Shown here: piece by piece, positions 45,192 through 53,662 of the stretch
Layout: each line of letters begins with the position of its first letter
Position numbering within the stretch: the first letter of the stretch is position 1
NCBI RefSeq assembly: GCF_000716535.1
Contig: NZ_JNWV01000003.1
Span: 1 to 64,000, forward strand
Direction of reading: 5' to 3'
From: Streptomyces flaveolus
Lineage (GTDB): Bacteria > Actinomycetota > Actinomycetes > Streptomycetales > Streptomycetaceae
Length of the DNA stretch: 64,000 nucleotides
Position numbers and translations under genes: made by a program
Notes under the pieces: generated by a model
What the model was told of the DNA's origin: nothing
Seen by the model: the letters and a program-made list of their open reading frames with translations, nothing else
Database searches by the model: none

Positions 45192-45935
45192 GTGCCCGCA
45201 CGCACGCCCTTACCGCCGACCGTCGTGCTCGTGCACGGGGCGTTCACCGACGCCTCGTCGTGGTCGGGGGTGATCCGGCGCCTGCACGCCGCCGGGCTGA
45301 CGGTGCACGCCCCGGCGAACCCGCTGCGGGGGCTCGCGCACGACGCCGCCTACCTCAGGAGCGTGGTGCGGCAGATCGACACCCCGGTCGTGCTGGCCGG
45401 TCACGGCTACGGGGGCGCGGTCATCACCTGCGCCGACTCCGACGACGTCGTGGCACTGTGCTACGTCGCGGGGTTCGGGCTGGACGCCGGCGAGTGCCTG
45501 CTGGACGTCACGAACCGCTTCTCCCCCATGCCGGGGCCGGATCCGACCGTCGCCGCCGGCGTCCCCGGGCGGTCTCCCACGAACCCGGACAGCGAGCTGT
45601 ACATCCGGCGCGAACGCTTCCGCGACGTGTACGCCGCCGACCTGGCCCCCCGCGTCGGCAGCGTGCTGTCCGTGACGCAGCGCCCCATCGCGCGGGACGC
45701 GCTGACCGCGGCATCCGGCCCGCCGGCGTGGGCCCGCAAGCGGTCCTGGTACGCCATCGCCGCCGCCGACCGGATGCTCAACCCCACCGCTCAGCGCTTC
45801 ATGGCCCAGCGCATGGCGGCCACCGAACGCGTCATGGACGGGTCGCACGCCGTGGTCCTGTCCCGGCCCGACGCCGTGGCGGCGATGATCCGGGAGGCCG
45901 CGGGCCAGTGCGGTGACCACGGCTACCGGTACTGA
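45192..45935 (+). CDS. Alpha/beta hydrolase homologue lacking the nucleophile Ser; TTA codon
   Basis: A 247-residue paralogue of the hydrolase at 23.5 kb (shared VVLVHGAF, SSWSGVI, ANPLRGL, AAY). The nucleophile elbow reads GHGYGG instead of GHSYGG near residue 74; the codon is GGC, one base from AGC. The His region (MDGSHAVVLSRP) is kept. Without the Ser it is probably not a normal hydrolase. It could be a binding protein, a cofactor-free dioxygenase-type homologue, or decaying. Codon 7 is TTA (45210-45212), so translation may depend on bldA tRNA. GGAGG precedes GTG 45192. Confidence 0.8.
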   Translation: MPARTPLPPTVVLVHGAFTDASSWSGVIRRLHAAGLTVHAPANPLRGLAHDAAYLRSVVRQIDTPVVLAGHGYGGAVITCADSDDVVALCYVAGFGLDAGECLLDVTNRFSPMPGPDPTVAAGVPGRSPTNPDSELYIRRERFRDVYAADLAPRVGSVLSVTQRPIARDALTAASGPPAWARKRSWYAIAAADRMLNPTAQRFMAQRMAATERVMDGSHAVVLSRPDAVAAMIREAAGQCGDHGYRY

Positions 45936-46078
45936 CTTGCAGAAATGGCTGATTTTCCGATCGTTTGTTTCCGGTACCATCCCTGCTCGGACCGGAACAG
46001 GCCGGTTCGGACCACCATGCCCGCGACCCGGGATCGACAGTCCGCAACACCAGACATCGCCCGGGAAGGCACCACCCC

Positions 46079-47329
46079 ATGAACGCAGCGACCAGACCGT
46101 CGGCGCGGCGGACCATCGCCCTCTTCGGAACCGCGGCCCTGGTCCTGGCCGCCGCGGGCTGCGGTGGTGGAACCGGCTCCGGATCCGCCGACGGCAAGGT
46201 GACCTCCATCACCGCCCTCGACTACTACACCGACGCGACCGAGCACGCCCAATGGGGCGAGCGGCTCACCGCCTGCGGCAAGGCCGCCGGTGTCACCGTC
46301 GAGCACAGGAGCGTGCCGGGGGCGTCACTCGTCCCCCAGGTGCTCCGGCAGGCGTCGTCGCGGACCCTGCCCGATCTGCTGATGCTCGACAACCCCGACC
46401 TGCAGCAGATAGCGCAGACGGGCGCGCTGACCCCGCTGGACCGGTACGGCATCGACGCCGACGGCTACGCCGAGGGCATCCGGTCGGCGGGCACGTACCA
46501 GGGCGAGCTGTACGGGCTCGCGCCCACGGTCAGCACGGTCGCCCTCTTCTACAACAAGGACATGCTCGCCGAGGCCGGTGTCGCCGTACCGAAGACCTGG
46601 GACGAGCTGAAGGCGGCCGCGGCCCAGCTCACCCGCCCGGGCCGCTACGGCATGGCGGTGGACGCCAACGCCACCTTCGAGGGCACCTGGCAGTTCATGC
46701 CCTTCCTGTGGTCCAACGGCGGGGACGAGACACGGCTGGACACCCCGCAGGCCGCGCAGGCCCTCCAGCTCTGGGTCGACCTGGTCGAGAGCGGGTCCAT
46801 GTCGAAGTCGGTGCTGAACTGGACCCAGGCCGACGTGCACGACCAGTTCGTCGCGGGCAGGACGGCCATGATGGTCAACGGCCCCTGGCGCATCTCCGCG
46901 ATGGACGAGACCAAGAACCTGCACTGGGGCGTGGCCCCCCTCCCCGTCCGCCGGGCGGGTCAGAGCCTGGTCACCCCGCTCGGCGGTGAGGTGTGGACGG
47001 TCCCGCAGAACTCCTCCGAGGCCCGCAAGCAGAAGGCCGCCCGGGTCCTCGCCTGCCTGAACGACTCCAAGAACATGCTCGCCCTGGCCGAGCAGTACCA
47101 CACCGTGCCCTCCCGCTCCTCGGTGGCGTCCCGGTACGCCGAGCAGGTCCCGTCGATGGCCGCCTTCGTCGAGAGCGTGGAGGGTGCCCGGTCCCGTACC
47201 GGCGAGCTCGGGGTCACGTGGCCGCGAGCGGCGACCGGGATCTACACCGCCGTGCAGGAAGCGCTGACGGGTGCGCGGACACCGGAGGAAGCGCTCAGGC
47301 ATGCGCAGCGGATCGCCACCGGTTCCTGA
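46079..47329 (+). CDS. Sugar ABC transporter solute-binding lipoprotein
   Basis: A 416-residue protein with an export signal (RRTIALFGTAALVLAAAGC) and a lipobox Cys near residue 28. The mature part is a family-1 solute-binding protein (GVAVPKTWDELKAAAAQL, MMVNGPWRISAM, GGEVWTVPQNS). It captures a sugar or oligosaccharide outside the membrane and delivers it to the two permeases encoded next. Its stop overlaps the first permease gene by 29 bases. The substrate is unknown. Confidence 0.88.
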   Translation: MNAATRPSARRTIALFGTAALVLAAAGCGGGTGSGSADGKVTSITALDYYTDATEHAQWGERLTACGKAAGVTVEHRSVPGASLVPQVLRQASSRTLPDLLMLDNPDLQQIAQTGALTPLDRYGIDADGYAEGIRSAGTYQGELYGLAPTVSTVALFYNKDMLAEAGVAVPKTWDELKAAAAQLTRPGRYGMAVDANATFEGTWQFMPFLWSNGGDETRLDTPQAAQALQLWVDLVESGSMSKSVLNWTQADVHDQFVAGRTAMMVNGPWRISAMDETKNLHWGVAPLPVRRAGQSLVTPLGGEVWTVPQNSSEARKQKAARVLACLNDSKNMLALAEQYHTVPSRSSVASRYAEQVPSMAAFVESVEGARSRTGELGVTWPRAATGIYTAVQEALTGARTPEEALRHAQRIATGS

Positions 47330-48227
47330 CCGGTCCGCCCGGGCCCGGCTGTGGGCACGGGTCTCCGGGTGGCTGTTCCTGCTGCCCGCCCTGGTCCACC
47401 TGCTGCTGTTCTTCGGCTACCCGATCGTCGAGAACGTCGTGATGAGCTTCCAGGAGTACTCGCCGACGACGTTCTACACCGGTGCCGCGCCCTTCGTGGG
47501 CCTCCGCAACTACACGGAGATCCTGTCGGCGGACGGCTTCTGGCGAGTACTGCTGACCACGGTCGTCTTCACCGTCGGTTCGGTCGTCGGACAGTTCGTG
47601 ATCGGGCTGGCCCTCGCCCTGTTCTTCCAGCGGAAGTTCCCGCTCGGCGGCCTGCTGCGCTCGCTCCTGCTGCTGCCGTGGCTGCTGCCCCTGGTCGTCT
47701 CCGGGACGACGTGGAGGTGGATGCTCGACACGGACAGCGGCATCGTCGATCAGGCGCTGCGCGGCCTCCACCTGGTGTCCTCGGGCATCCCCTGGCTGAC
47801 CGGCACCTCCGAAGCGCTCGTGTCGGTGATCCTGGTCAACATCTGGGTGGGCATCCCCTTCAACACCGCGCTCCTGTACGGCGGTCTCCAGGACATCCCG
47901 GCCCGGCTCCACGAGGCGGCGAAGCTCGACGGCGCCGGCCGGCTGGCGTCGTTCCGCCATGTCACCTGGCCGCTGCTGCGGCCCGTGGCCCGCGTGGTGC
48001 TGGTCCTGGGCGTCGTCTACACGCTGAAGGTGCTCGACATCATCCTCGTGGTGACGGGCGGCGGACCGGCCGGCGCGACACAGACCCTGGCCACCCGGTC
48101 GTACGAACTGTCCTTCCAGCAGTTCGAGTTCGGGCGCGGCGCCGCCATGGGCAACGTGCTCGTCCTCGTCTCGCTCGCCTTCGCCCTCGTCCACCTGCGC
48201 GCCGACCGGCGCGCCCGGAACACCTGA
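47301..48227 (+). CDS. Sugar ABC transporter permease (MalF-like)
   Basis: A 308-residue inner-membrane protein with six helices. The start is ATG 47301, chosen because GGAGGAA at 47284-47290 fits it; the gene begins inside the solute-binding gene. The ATPase-coupling EAA loop is EAAKLDGAGRLASFRHVTWPLL, near residue 212. It pairs with the next gene as the two membrane subunits. Confidence 0.88.
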   Translation: MRSGSPPVPDRSARARLWARVSGWLFLLPALVHLLLFFGYPIVENVVMSFQEYSPTTFYTGAAPFVGLRNYTEILSADGFWRVLLTTVVFTVGSVVGQFVIGLALALFFQRKFPLGGLLRSLLLLPWLLPLVVSGTTWRWMLDTDSGIVDQALRGLHLVSSGIPWLTGTSEALVSVILVNIWVGIPFNTALLYGGLQDIPARLHEAAKLDGAGRLASFRHVTWPLLRPVARVVLVLGVVYTLKVLDIILVVTGGGPAGATQTLATRSYELSFQQFEFGRGAAMGNVLVLVSLAFALVHLRADRRARNT

Positions 48228-48238
48228 AAGGGCACCCC

Positions 48239-49054
48239 GTGAAGCGCAGTCCCGCGCGGGGCCGACTGTCCACGGTCGTGGGCGTCGTCCTGCTCGCGCT
48301 GATGCTGTTCCCGGTGTACTGGATGGTGAACGCCTCCCTGCAACCGGCGGGCAACGTCCTGCGCGCGGGCTGGTTCCCCCTCCACCCGGACTTCGGCGGC
48401 TACGCCACCGCCGTGCGCGATCAGGGACGCAACCTGGTCACGAGCCTGATCGTGGCCCTCGGCAGTGTGGTGCTGAGCCTCGGACTCGCGGTACCGGCGG
48501 CCTACGCGCTGGCCCGGCTCCGCCCGCGGGGCACCGCGGCCGTGCTGTTCGGCGTCCTGGTCACCCAGATGGTTCCGGGCATCGCCGTGGCCAACGCGCT
48601 GTACGGCGCCTACACCGACCTGGGACTCCTGAACTCCTACGGCGGGCTGATCCTCGCCGACTCCACGACGGGCGTGCCCTTCGCGATCCTCGTCCTGCGC
48701 GCGTCCATGCGGAGCGTCCCCGGGGAGATCATCGACGCCGCGCGTGTGGACGGGGCCGGCCGGCTCCGCGTCCTGTGGTCCGTGGTGCTCCCGCTGAGCC
48801 GCAACGCGCTGATCACCGCCGGCCTCTTCACCTTCCTGTTCGCCTGGAGCGACTTCCTCTTCGCGCTCACCCTGAACACCACGGGCTCGGTGCGGCCGGT
48901 CACCGTCGGCGTCTACGAGTACCTGGGCGCCCACACGAACCAGTGGAACGCCGTCATGGCCACCGCCGTCCTGGCGTCCGTCCCGGCGGCGGCGCTGCTC
49001 GTCGCGGCCCAGCGCCACGTAGCCGCCGGGATCACCGGCGGGGCCCTCAAGTGA
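48239..49054 (+). CDS. Sugar ABC transporter permease (MalG-like)
   Basis: A 271-residue protein with six helices, starting at GTG 48239, 11 bases after the first permease. The EAA-type loop is IDAARVDGAGRLRVLWSVVLPL near residue 165. No ATPase gene follows; Streptomyces sugar importers of this class usually share the MsiK ATPase encoded elsewhere (family knowledge). A duplicated 17-base sequence straddles its stop codon. Confidence 0.88.
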   Translation: MKRSPARGRLSTVVGVVLLALMLFPVYWMVNASLQPAGNVLRAGWFPLHPDFGGYATAVRDQGRNLVTSLIVALGSVVLSLGLAVPAAYALARLRPRGTAAVLFGVLVTQMVPGIAVANALYGAYTDLGLLNSYGGLILADSTTGVPFAILVLRASMRSVPGEIIDAARVDGAGRLRVLWSVVLPLSRNALITAGLFTFLFAWSDFLFALTLNTTGSVRPVTVGVYEYLGAHTNQWNAVMATAVLASVPAAALLVAAQRHVAAGITGGALK

Positions 49055-49087
49055 GACCGGCCGGCCTCGGAGTGAGACCGGCCGGCC
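49050..49087. repeat. 17-bp direct duplication at end of permease gene
   Basis: AGTGAGACCGGCCGGCC occurs at 49050-49066, covering the stop codon, and again at 49071-49087. The GGCCGGCC parts can pair, so the duplication may also act as a terminator. Confidence 0.6.
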
Positions 49088-49251
49088 GTGTTCACGCGCG
49101 GGACGCGGGGTGCCGCCGACGCCGGTCGACGCCGAGGTCCGTGTCGGCGTCGTAGCCGGGCTCCGACCCGTCGGCGGTGGGGTCCAGGTCGAAGGCCGAC
49201 CCGTCGACCGCGTCCTCCGGTGCGGGTCCTCCGTGCCGCGCCGCGGTGGGC

Positions 49252-49716
49252 TCAGTAGCTCTCGGAGTCCGCGATCACATGCATCGCGGCCTCCTCCGCC
49301 GAGGCCCCGGCGCCGTCCAGTCCCCGGTCGGAGGCGAACAGGTCGGACTCGGTGTTCTCATGGCTGCCCTCGTCCGGCGCGACGAGCCGTCCGGCGCGCT
49401 CGTCGCCGACCTCGTCGTCGACGAGTTCACCGTCCGTGTCCCAGGTGTCGCCGATGCCGTCGCCCTCCGGCTCGCCGATGTCCGGTACTTCCTCGGCGAG
49501 GCGCTCGTCCAGGCTCTCCCCCCGCCACCGCTCCGCCGCCGTGACGCCGGTGTGTTCCACGCCCCAGGGGCGCTCCGGCGGTGAGTAGCCCTCGTCCAGG
49601 GCCTCCTCGCCGCTCCGGTAGTCCAGGGTGTCGGAGGCGTCCAGCAGGCCGGCGTCGTCCTGCACCTCCGATCCGTCCGGCTGGTACACGTCGTCGCCCA
49701 TCGTCGCGTCGGTCAC
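49252..49716 (-). CDS. DUF5709 acidic protein
   Basis: A 154-residue, very acidic cytoplasmic protein of the actinobacterial DUF5709 family, recognised by DDVYQPDGSEVQDDAGLLDASDTLD near the start, PPERPWGVE and the C-terminal AEEAAMHV. Function unknown. Its GTG start overlaps the stop of the upstream VOC-like gene as GTGA at 49713-49716, so the two are translationally coupled. Confidence 0.85.
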   Translation of the reverse strand: MTDATMGDDVYQPDGSEVQDDAGLLDASDTLDYRSGEEALDEGYSPPERPWGVEHTGVTAAERWRGESLDERLAEEVPDIGEPEGDGIGDTWDTDGELVDDEVGDERAGRLVAPDEGSHENTESDLFASDRGLDGAGASAEEAAMHVIADSESY

Positions 49717-50639
49717 CCGCGCTCCCCTCCTTCATGCAGTTCGGCCACATAGCCGCCGGGGAACTCCACCATCGCGGAGGACCGGCCCCTCGAAGCGTAC
49801 GGTCCCCACAGCACCTTCGCGCCCGTTGCCCCCGCCTTGCGCAGCGTCGCCGTGAGGTTCCCCACCGCGTAGCCGGTGGTCTCCCGGCCGAACGGGTAGG
49901 GAAGGTGGCCGTCGGTGACGCTGACGACCGTGTCCCCGAACGGGGAGCGGAGGGCGACGCGGCGGTACGTCTCCCCCGGCCGGCCGAGGTCACCGCCGTC
50001 CGCCGCCCGCTGATCGGCGACGATCCGCCCGCCGGTGAAGCGCAGGTAGGAGTGGAGGAAGGCGTGCACCGAATCCGGCGTCAGATAGACGCGGTTGTCC
50101 GGCACGGTCTCCAGTGGCGCGTACGACGGAACCTTGGTGTGCCAGTACAACTGGGCGTTGATTCCGCCCGGGAACTGGACGATCGCGTCCCGGCCGACGG
50201 GGTCGTCGAAGGGCGCCACGACGACCTGGGCGCCGCTCCTGCGGGCCAGGCGGACGCCCGTGTCGAAGTCGCTCATGAGCCAGCCCGTCCGTTCGGTGCC
50301 GAACGGATAGGGCGCGGGCGTCTTGAAGTCGAAGACGGACAGGGTGCCGACCGGCGAGAGGACCAGCTCGGACTCGGTCCTGCTGGGCGTCGGGGTGACG
50401 GTCGTGACGACCTTGGCCGTGTGCGTCCCGCCGAAGGTCGCCTCCCAGCTGGCGACGAACGCGTCCGTGGCGCCGGGGGTGACGTAGACGTGCGTGGTGT
50501 CGTACTGCGGTCCGACCGCCGTGGTCGACGCGGCCGCGGCCCGGTTCTCGTTCTGCGCCGAGGACGGTGCCCCGGAGCCCACCACGCCGAACGCCACCAG
50601 TAACGCGGGCAGCACCCACGCCGTCGCCTTCCGCTTCAT
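49713..50639 (-). CDS. Secreted glyoxalase/VOC-like two-domain protein
   Basis: The 308-residue protein starts at ATG 50639; residues 1-30 are a Sec signal (WVLPALLVAFGVVGSGAPSSA). Two similar halves of about 130 residues each contain TTHVYVTPGATDAF or NRVYLTPDSVHAF, a PYPFG motif, and (G)xIVQFPGG or AMVEFPGG, the beta-alpha-beta pattern of vicinal-oxygen-chelate proteins. Secretion of such a protein is uncommon. The function is not known. Confidence 0.7.
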   Translation of the reverse strand: MKRKATAWVLPALLVAFGVVGSGAPSSAQNENRAAAASTTAVGPQYDTTHVYVTPGATDAFVASWEATFGGTHTAKVVTTVTPTPSRTESELVLSPVGTLSVFDFKTPAPYPFGTERTGWLMSDFDTGVRLARRSGAQVVVAPFDDPVGRDAIVQFPGGINAQLYWHTKVPSYAPLETVPDNRVYLTPDSVHAFLHSYLRFTGGRIVADQRAADGGDLGRPGETYRRVALRSPFGDTVVSVTDGHLPYPFGRETTGYAVGNLTATLRKAGATGAKVLWGPYASRGRSSAMVEFPGGYVAELHEGGERG

Positions 50640-50753
50640 TCCCGTCCCCTTCGGTCGGACCCTGTGCACCGGAAAAGGTAGGGGCCCGGCGCCGGGGCGG
50701 TGATCCTGCCAGCGCCCCGGGTGTTGCCTGTCAGGGAACAGCGCGGCGTCCCG

Positions 50754-51623
50754 TCACCAGCGGACGCCCGTGAAGTCGACCGGGCGGGGCCGCAGCAGGC
50801 GCGTGCGTTCCGTGAGGCCGTGCAGCCGCTGGGACATCTCCTCGGCCGGCAGGCGGCGCCGGTCCCCGTGGCCCGGCAGGACCCATTCGAACCGCAGCCG
50901 CCCCGCCGTCCTGGCCAGGGAGTCGGCCAGGGCCTCGATGGAGTACCAGGTCACACTGTCGACGACCTCCAGATCGCCGGTCGTGCGCGACCAGTAGAAG
51001 CTGTCACCGCTGAAGCAGTACCGGTCGTCGGCGAGATACAGGACGCTGCCCCGGGTGTGACCGGGGAGCGGGTGGACGGTGACGCCCGCGGCGATCTCCA
51101 GCGGTTCGAGTCCGCGGATCACCTGGTCGGCGTCCGGTGCGGCGTCCAGGTCGCCTTCGTGGATCCAGAGCCGGGCGCCGAAGTGGTCGGCGTAGCGGCG
51201 GCCGTGCGCGGCGTGGTCGCGGTGGGTGAGCAGCACATCGGTGACGGGGGCGGACGCCGTGTAGCGCTCGGCCAGTTCACGGCTCCACCGAGGCGTGTCG
51301 ATCATCATGCTGGTGCCGGACGGCCGCAGGAGCAGGTACGCGTTGGCGCCCGCGGTGTGCGTCGAGTTGTGCCCGCAGATCAGCACCCCGTCGTCCAGGG
51401 CCAGGGGGAACGGGTCCAGTGCCGGGTCCGCGCGGCCGGTCACCGGCCGGATCGAGCGGGTGGGGCAGGCGAAGACGGCGGCGTGCAACCGCCGGTTCTC
51501 CGCCTCGTCGGCCGGCTGGCGCAGGATCCGTGACTTCCCGTCGGCCTCGCCGATCAGCCCGGGCGCGAACTGCCGGGCCGCGTCGCAGTTCACGCAGCGC
51601 TCGTCCACGTACCATCCGTCCAC
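50754..51623 (-). CDS. MBL-fold metallo-hydrolase with N-terminal ferredoxin-like segment
   Basis: A 289-residue protein. The first 60 residues look like a ferredoxin-type cluster domain (YVDERCVNCDAARQFAP...VFACPTRSI) with three visible Cys, where a 4Fe-4S ferredoxin would have four. The rest is a metallo-beta-lactamase fold: VLLTHRDHAAHG supplies THxxHxxH-like ligands (THRDHAAH), then LPGHTRGSVLYL and SGDSF. Family members hydrolyse or redox-process unknown substrates. It lies 31 bases after the kinase-like gene, probably in one transcript. Confidence 0.83.
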   Translation of the reverse strand: MDGWYVDERCVNCDAARQFAPGLIGEADGKSRILRQPADEAENRRLHAAVFACPTRSIRPVTGRADPALDPFPLALDDGVLICGHNSTHTAGANAYLLLRPSGTSMMIDTPRWSRELAERYTASAPVTDVLLTHRDHAAHGRRYADHFGARLWIHEGDLDAAPDADQVIRGLEPLEIAAGVTVHPLPGHTRGSVLYLADDRYCFSGDSFYWSRTTGDLEVVDSVTWYSIEALADSLARTAGRLRFEWVLPGHGDRRRLPAEEMSQRLHGLTERTRLLRPRPVDFTGVRW

Positions 51624-51654
51624 GGCTGGACCTCCTCGACCCCCTGTTTCCCGT

Positions 51655-52143
51655 TCAGACCCGTACCTGGAAGCCGCCCTGCCCGTCCCCTACCCGGAAG
51701 CCGCCCCGCCCGTCGAACCGCACCTCGCGCACCGCGTCGAAGCCGTCCCGCGACGACGGCCTGCGCAGTCGGTTCAACGTGGCCAGGACGCCGACGTCCG
51801 GGACCCGGTCGCGGCCCTCGCGCGCGGCGTTGCGCCGCAGGGAGCCCGTCACGTCCGGCGGGAACCAGTAGGCCGTCGCCGTCGCCCCATGGGCGTGGGC
51901 CGCCTCCACCAGCGGGCCCCATTCCTCCGGTGACGGATTGGTGTTGTCGACGGCCACGGCCCGTCCGGCTGCCAGATGCTCCGCCACCAGCCGCATCTGC
52001 CGGCGCTGCTTGTTCTTGGCACCGCGCGGAAACAGATCCTTGCTGACCAGCGCGTACCGGTCGGCCAGGCACCGCGTGCAGAAGGTGGTCTTGCCGGCGG
52101 CCTGTAGCCCGACCAGCACCGCCACGTCCGGTTCTGTCGCCAT
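51655..52143 (-). CDS. Small P-loop kinase-like ATPase (polynucleotide-kinase type)
   Basis: A protein of 162 residues starting at ATG 52143. Walker A is GLQAAGKTTFC near residue 12, followed by DNTNPSPEEW near residue 68, both typical of the T4-polynucleotide-kinase-like AAA_33 group. It should phosphorylate a nucleic-acid end or a small metabolite. It lies just upstream of the MBL-fold gene. There is no partner RNA ligase in the window. Confidence 0.8.
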   Translation of the reverse strand: MATEPDVAVLVGLQAAGKTTFCTRCLADRYALVSKDLFPRGAKNKQRRQMRLVAEHLAAGRAVAVDNTNPSPEEWGPLVEAAHAHGATATAYWFPPDVTGSLRRNAAREGRDRVPDVGVLATLNRLRRPSSRDGFDAVREVRFDGRGGFRVGDGQGGFQVRV

Positions 52144-52239
52144 ACCGCCACGATGACACGCCACCGACGCCCACGGCTGCGCAGGCGGCGGCCGGCGTCT
52201 GCGCGAGGACCCCGAACGGCCGTGCGGGCGGCCGTCCCC

Positions 52240-52962
52240 TCAGTCCGTGCCGTCGCTCTCCAGGAGCCCGGTGACCTGAGGGCGTACGACGTCCCACGCG
52301 TCGGGCGGCAGCTCGCCGAGGGCCGTGCCGCGCAGTGCGTCGAGGGTCTCGTCGGCGTCGGTGCCTCCGGGAGCGGCGCCGCTGAGCACCTCGTAACCGT
52401 CCCGTACGGCGACCCGCACGAGGTGGGGCGCACCGTGCCCGGCGTGCAGGGCCGAGGCGACGACGAGGGGTGGCGCGCCGCCCGCCTCGCCGGGCAGCTT
52501 GCGGTACGCCGAGGCGATCGGCGTGCGCCAGCTCAGGCCGATCAGCACGGGCCGCTTGGCGACGACCTCGGCCAGGTCGGCCTCGCGGACGCCCTCGGAT
52601 TCCAGGACCGTCGCGCGGGCGTCCAGGACGAGCGCCGCGGGCAGCAGGCAGCGCAGCGTGCTGCCGACGATGTTGCCGCCGACCGTCGCCGTCCGCCGCA
52701 CGGCGCCGGTGCCGACCGTGGCGGCGGCCAGCCGCAGGACGTCCGGCACCCGTTCGTCGATCCGGTGCAGCACGACGGCGCCGCCCACCCGCTCCCGGCC
52801 CATGACGTTTGCCTCCGGCAACTCCCGGAGGGACATGGCGAGTTCGGGGAATCCGTCCCGTTGCCAGGTCGCCCACACGAGAGTCGCCCCGCCTATGGGC
52901 ACGGCCCCCTCGGCCAGGCATTCCCGGGCTTCGGTCACGGACGTGGGCAGACGCAACAGCAC
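52240..52962 (-). CDS. Orphan FAD-binding subunit of a molybdenum hydroxylase (CoxM-like)
   Basis: A 240-residue protein resembling the medium, FAD-binding subunit of xanthine/CO dehydrogenases. It has PIGGATLVWATWQRDGFPELAMSL for FAD phosphate binding, GTGAVRRTATVGGNIVGS for the second FAD loop and the C-terminal CO_deh_flav_C part (PLVVASALHAGHGAPHLVRVAV). It is shorter than typical (about 270-290). No large or 2Fe-2S subunit lies beside it; only a remnant large subunit exists at 35.1 kb. Confidence 0.78.
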   Translation of the reverse strand: MLLRLPTSVTEARECLAEGAVPIGGATLVWATWQRDGFPELAMSLRELPEANVMGRERVGGAVVLHRIDERVPDVLRLAAATVGTGAVRRTATVGGNIVGSTLRCLLPAALVLDARATVLESEGVREADLAEVVAKRPVLIGLSWRTPIASAYRKLPGEAGGAPPLVVASALHAGHGAPHLVRVAVRDGYEVLSGAAPGGTDADETLDALRGTALGELPPDAWDVVRPQVTGLLESDGTD

Positions 52963-53147
52963 AGCGGCCGACCTGCCTTTCCCGGGCTCGGACGATGCGC
53001 GGGCGGCGCCCGGCCGCTGCCCGCCGACAGCGCAGTCTTCTCGTACGAACGGGGGCGCGTACAGGGCTCACACGAGCACGCGCCGCGCGCTCGGCCCCGT
53101 CGGCGTACCAGGTCACCGGCCGAGCGGCCGACCGTCTGCACGGCCCG

Positions 53148-53153
53148 TAGGGT
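53148..53153 (+). promoter_or_regulatory. -10 element for a leaderless ACT-domain transcript
   Basis: TAGGGT ends 7 bases before GTG 53161, so transcription should begin at or next to the start codon. No ribosome site is seen, in keeping with a leaderless mRNA. Confidence 0.55.
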
Positions 53154-53160
53154 GGGACCT

Positions 53161-53559
53161 GTGACAGGCGAGACCGATCTGCGTACCCTGCTCAGCGGCA
53201 TGCGGCCGGAGCTGAACCCGGGCCGCTTCGTCTTCACCATGGCCGAGGGCGGCGTGCCCTCCGGCTGCTCCCCGGTGGTCACGGTCGCCGAGCGGGAGGG
53301 CCTCACCCTCGTGCTGCCGCAGGCGGACGCGGACGCGGCCGGGATGGCGTACGACTACGTGGCCGGGTGGATCACCTTGCGCGTCCACTCCGCGCTGGAC
53401 GCGATCGGACTGACCGCCGCGGTCGCACGGGCGCTCGCCGACGCGGGTCTGAGCTGCAATGTCGTGGCGGGCTTCCACCACGACCACCTCTTCGTGCCCT
53501 ACGAGCAGGCCGAGCGGGCGGTGGAGATCCTCCAGGGTCTGGCGGACGCCACCCACTGA
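53161..53559 (+). CDS. ACT-domain protein
   Basis: A 132-residue protein starting at GTG 53161, probably leaderless. Two ACT-like halves are seen: MRPELNPGRFVFTMAEGG...EGLTLVLPQADADAAG, and VHSALDAIGLTAAVARALADAGLSCNVVAGFHHDHLFVP. ACT domains bind amino acids or other small effectors, often to regulate enzymes. This stand-alone form is common in actinobacteria and its partner is unknown. Confidence 0.86.
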   Translation: MTGETDLRTLLSGMRPELNPGRFVFTMAEGGVPSGCSPVVTVAEREGLTLVLPQADADAAGMAYDYVAGWITLRVHSALDAIGLTAAVARALADAGLSCNVVAGFHHDHLFVPYEQAERAVEILQGLADATH

Positions 53560-53662
53560 GCCGTACCGGCACCCCACTGAGCCGTACCGGCACCGGCCCC
53601 GCCTCGGCGCACACGCGCACGTCCGGGGTGCCGGGTGCGGGCAGAGTGTCTTCCGCCACGGC

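Noticed and set aside
49088..49251. Acidic coding-like frame downstream of the DUF5709 gene
   Set aside because: It is one frame off DUF5709 with no start codon; compositional bias alone explains it.
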